The position numbers and the translations under genes are program-made. From contig NZ_AYYT01000007.1 in the NCBI RefSeq assembly GCF_001435955.1, positions 1 to 64,000 on the forward strand: a stretch of DNA of 64,000 nucleotides. Direction: 5' to 3'. This stretch comes from Ligilactobacillus salivarius DSM 20555 = ATCC 11741. Lineage in GTDB: Bacteria > Bacillota > Bacilli > Lactobacillales > Lactobacillaceae. Each line of letters opens with the position of its first letter. Position 1 is the first letter of the stretch. The notes under the pieces were generated by a model. The model searched no databases. It was not told the DNA's origin and was given only the letters and a program-made list of their open reading frames with translations. This document shows positions 61,868-64,000 of this stretch, piece after piece.

Positions 61868-62512
61868 TTATTGAAATTCAATAACATCGTCAACACTGTA
61901 ACGAGTAGATTTAATGTCAGTGGACTCACTATCTGCTTTACCAACAGCAATTGCCATAACTGGGACATAACGTTTTGGATCTAGCCCTAAAGCAGTAGCA
62001 GCTTTTTTAGCATCATATCCAGCAATTGGATTAGTATCGTAGCCATGAGCACGAGCAGCTAGCATGAATTGCATAGCAGCTAAAGAACTATCAACCATAG
62101 CATCAGCAGTTAATAATTGTTTATCGGCATTTTCATACAATGGTAAGAAAGTATTAAGGATACGATCTAATTCTTCCTTACTAATTTGTTTTTGTTCGTA
62201 GATGTTTTCCCATAAAGCACGATATTTCTTAAAAGCTAGAGTATCACCGAAAAGCATTACAATAGCAGAAGATGTTTCTAACTGTGGTAAATTGAACTTC
62301 ATGAAGAATGAACGTAATTTATCTTTTCCTTCTGGAGTATCAACTACGATGAAATGCCATGCTTGTAAGTTACATGCAGAAGGAGCCGTAATAGCATTGG
62401 CAACCATTTCTTTCAATTCTTCACGAGGAATTTTTACAGAAGTATCGAATTTACGTACTGAATGACGACCTAACATTACACTTTCGAAATCATTGTTTTT
62501 GAAATTAGTCAT
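61868..62512 (-). CDS. nitroreductase-family FMN oxidoreductase
   Basis: FMN-dependent NAD(P)H oxidoreductase of 214 residues. The N-terminus has LGRHSVRKFDTSVKIPREELK (about 14-34; Arg-His-Ser phosphate contacts), then ANAITAPSACNLQAWHFIVVD, and the C-terminal half has AAMQFMLAARAHGYDTNPIAG. Typical length. It could reduce nitro compounds, quinones or enones; physiological substrate unknown. Monocistronic, divergent from the acetoacetate decarboxylase-like gene. Confidence 0.88.
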   Translation of the reverse strand: MTNFKNNDFESVMLGRHSVRKFDTSVKIPREELKEMVANAITAPSACNLQAWHFIVVDTPEGKDKLRSFFMKFNLPQLETSSAIVMLFGDTLAFKKYRALWENIYEQKQISKEELDRILNTFLPLYENADKQLLTADAMVDSSLAAMQFMLAARAHGYDTNPIAGYDAKKAATALGLDPKRYVPVMAIAVGKADSESTDIKSTRYSVDDVIEFQ

Positions 62513-62636
62513 GATAATTCGCTTCCTTTGGTTCTATAATAGTAATCGTTTTCACATAATATTATATCACTAAAATAGTTATAGAAAAAAATTCAAAATG
62601 ATAAAACTGTTTCTTTTTATTGCAAAATAAAAGAAC

Positions 62637-62642
62637 TATAAT
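62637..62642 (+). promoter_or_regulatory. -10 element of the ADC-like gene
   Basis: TATAAT at 62637-62642, directly before the cre; the -35 (TTTTTA, 17 nt upstream) is weak. Confidence 0.5.
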
Positions 62643-62646
62643 ACAA

Positions 62647-62661
62647 ATGAAAACGTTTTAA
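62647..62661 (+). promoter_or_regulatory. cre (CcpA) site of the ADC-like gene
   Basis: ATGAAAACGTTTTAA matches WTGNAANCGNWNNCW with one mismatch and lies over the expected transcription start. Confidence 0.65.
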
Positions 62662-62679
62662 AAGAATGGAGTGATTTTC

Positions 62680-63513
62680 ATGAGTAGTTTTGTTGCTAAT
62701 GAGGAAGAGATAAGAAACTTTCTTTGTCGTCCTAATATGAAGAAGCAAGATGGAATAATGTTTGCCTATGTAACTTCAGCTGAGAAGTTAGCTGAAGTGG
62801 TGCCTAAACCTTTGAAAGTTGTAGCACCTGTCATCATGGGCTACGTCACCCATATGGGAGATCCAACTTTTGCTGCTCCATATGATGAAGCTGTATTGTA
62901 TGCGTTTGTTAGTTATCAAGATAAGATAATGGGAGCCTACCCATTTGTCTTATATCTAAGTGGTGAAGGTGCAGAGGAGGCGATGATTGCTGGTCGCGAA
63001 GGTGCATGTATGCCTAAGAAATTGGCAGATGATATTAAAATAGAAAAATCAGAAAATAAAGTACAAGCTAAAATAATCAGACATGGTACAGAAATTTTGA
63101 ACTTAAAGTGGGAAGCTGGAGTGCCTAATGATATTGAAACAGTTAAGAAAATGTTTGGTAGCCAAGTGAAATTAGGTGAACCATCAGAAATGGCAAGTTT
63201 CTTCATTAATTACGATATTGAACAACAAGATGATGGATCTAATAAGTTTGTAAATACTGAGTTAATTGCAACTCAAAGTACAGGCTTAACTACTGATATG
63301 GAAATTGGAAAAATAGATATGAAACTTACTTCCAGCGAAGATGATCCTTTAGCTGAATTAGAAGTACTTAAGCCAGTTGGTGGCGCACATTACAAGATGG
63401 ACTATTCCGTTATGCATAAGACTCTGAAGCTAGACTCTCTTAATCCAGAAGAAATTGCTCCATACTTGATTACTGGACACTACGATAGAACTTTCGTAAC
63501 TAAGCAAGATTAA
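62680..63513 (+). CDS. acetoacetate decarboxylase-family protein
   Basis: ADC-fold protein of 277 residues. GREGACMPKKLADDIKI (about 108-124) holds the Lys expected to form the Schiff base in true acetoacetate decarboxylases, within the usual G-R-E...K-K context. Other family stretches are LKVVAPVIMGYVTHMG and YPFVLYLSG. Several ADC-like proteins have other lyase or hydratase activities, so decarboxylation is not certain. ATG 62680 has GGAG 8 nt upstream; the GTG three codons earlier is less likely. It is followed after 16 nt by a 3-hydroxyacyl-CoA dehydrogenase gene, suggesting a short beta-oxo acid pathway under catabolite control. Confidence 0.82.
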   Translation: MSSFVANEEEIRNFLCRPNMKKQDGIMFAYVTSAEKLAEVVPKPLKVVAPVIMGYVTHMGDPTFAAPYDEAVLYAFVSYQDKIMGAYPFVLYLSGEGAEEAMIAGREGACMPKKLADDIKIEKSENKVQAKIIRHGTEILNLKWEAGVPNDIETVKKMFGSQVKLGEPSEMASFFINYDIEQQDDGSNKFVNTELIATQSTGLTTDMEIGKIDMKLTSSEDDPLAELEVLKPVGGAHYKMDYSVMHKTLKLDSLNPEEIAPYLITGHYDRTFVTKQD

Positions 63514-63529
63514 CGAGAAGGTGTAGATT

Positions 63530-64000
63530 ATGAGTTTTAAGAAAATTACAATTGCCGGAGCAGGTACATTAGGTAGTCAAATTGCATTTCAAGCCGCATT
63601 CTATGGATTTACAGTATCTGTCTGGAATCCGCATCCAGATCGTGCAATTAGAAGATTGAATAAAGTTCAGAAGATGTATAAACAAGAGATGGGGATTACG
63701 GATAGTGATGTAAAAAGAGCGATGAAGAATATTGTTGAGATTACTAATGATATGGAAATCGCTACTAAAAATACAGAATATGTGATTGAATCAGTACCAG
63801 AAAATCTAGAAATAAAAGGGATTTTCTATCAAAAAATGTGTCAGGTACTGCCTAAAGATGTAATTTTAGCAAGTAATAGTTCAACTTTAGTACCTAGTCA
63901 GTTAGTGAAATTTGTTGATAGACCAGAAAAATTTTTGCATATGCATTTTGCAAACCATATCTGGAAATTCAATACTTCTGAAATTGTGGGTAATGAAAAA
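63530..64000 (+). CDS. 3-hydroxyacyl-CoA dehydrogenase (NAD-binding part), cut by the window end
   Basis: The first 157 codons of a 3-hydroxyacyl-CoA/3-hydroxybutyryl-CoA dehydrogenase. The Rossmann motif is KITIAGAGTLGSQIAFQAAFYG, with EYVIESVPENLEIKGIFYQ and ILASNSSTLVPSQLV following, the standard HCDH_N pattern. The catalytic His region is near the cut (FLHMHFANH). ATG 63530 follows GAGAAGGTG. The 3' end lies beyond the window. Probably co-transcribed with the ADC-like gene. Confidence 0.88.
   Translation, partial: MSFKKITIAGAGTLGSQIAFQAAFYGFTVSVWNPHPDRAIRRLNKVQKMYKQEMGITDSDVKRAMKNIVEITNDMEIATKNTEYVIESVPENLEIKGIFYQKMCQVLPKDVILASNSSTLVPSQLVKFVDRPEKFLHMHFANHIWKFNTSEIVGNEK

Overview
The window reads as a contiguous piece of a low-GC, Gram-positive lactic acid bacterium chromosome (Firmicutes, Lactobacillaceae). 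Supporting signs are very AT-rich intergenic DNA, strong AGGAGG-type ribosome binding sites with frequent GTG and TTG starts, a mannose-type PTS with DUF956, a glycerol kinase / glycerol-3-phosphate oxidase / facilitator operon, a T-box, and DUF4811, DUF1700/DUF4097 and LysM-NlpC/P60 genes. The overall look is closest to Ligilactobacillus (salivarius-like); that is recognition, not a database result. I see no rRNA, tRNA, CRISPR array or prophage.

Layout. 0-12 kb: KtrAB potassium uptake, a matrixin-like metalloprotease, a GT2 glycosyltransferase, a DUF2207 membrane protein, BioY behind a BirA-type operator, a DHA2 drug exporter, a D,D-carboxypeptidase, and a DeoR regulator coupled to a Cof hydrolase. 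11.7-16.4 kb: a frameshifted CPBP gene, an MFS-DUF4811 pair divergent from a MerR-VOC pair across a shared operator, and a DUF554 protein. 16.5-24.3 kb: a sugar-binding sensor, a histidine kinase, a response regulator and a second binding protein, none with a permease, facing the mannose-PTS operon. 24.3-27.6 kb: mobile and decayed DNA, with an IS200-type element inside one copy of a ~130-bp palindromic repeat, a second intact copy, and a deletion joining a HAD gene to a GH1 gene. 27.6-36.5 kb: a LysM/NlpC-P60 hydrolase with a WalR-type box, serC-serA-UDG, an ABM-like protein, a PadR/DUF1700/DUF4097/PspC stress operon with broken pspC, and an orphan bacteriocin immunity gene. 36.5-44.6 kb: glpK-glpO-glpF under a perfect cre palindrome, and potABCD.

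44.6-64 kb: an unusual intergenic block with diverged tandem repeats, a divergent promoter pair and a cre; a trpXYZ-type ABC operon behind a 17-codon leader peptide (with Trp and Tyr) and two terminators; an L,D-transpeptidase; greA; a 35-codon membrane micro-ORF; mnmE-mnmG; a gap with C/U-rich hairpins that looks like a small RNA; a phosphoglycerate-mutase-like protein and an intact CPBP protease; a flavodoxin-cupin-CMD operon behind a MerR-type promoter with a 19-bp spacer; a methionine T-box operon (MetE-like synthase, metQNI, M20 deacylase); a nitroreductase; and a CcpA-type-controlled acetoacetate decarboxylase-like gene followed by a 3-hydroxyacyl-CoA dehydrogenase cut by the window edge.

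The least conventional parts are the permease-less sensor cluster facing the Man-PTS (16.5-21 kb), the catabolite-linked tandem repeat block (44.58-44.98 kb), the trp-type leader (45.0-45.3 kb) and the candidate small RNA after mnmG (53.18-53.33 kb). Three genes are interrupted by small indels or deletions, and none of the five solute-binding proteins has a convincing lipobox.
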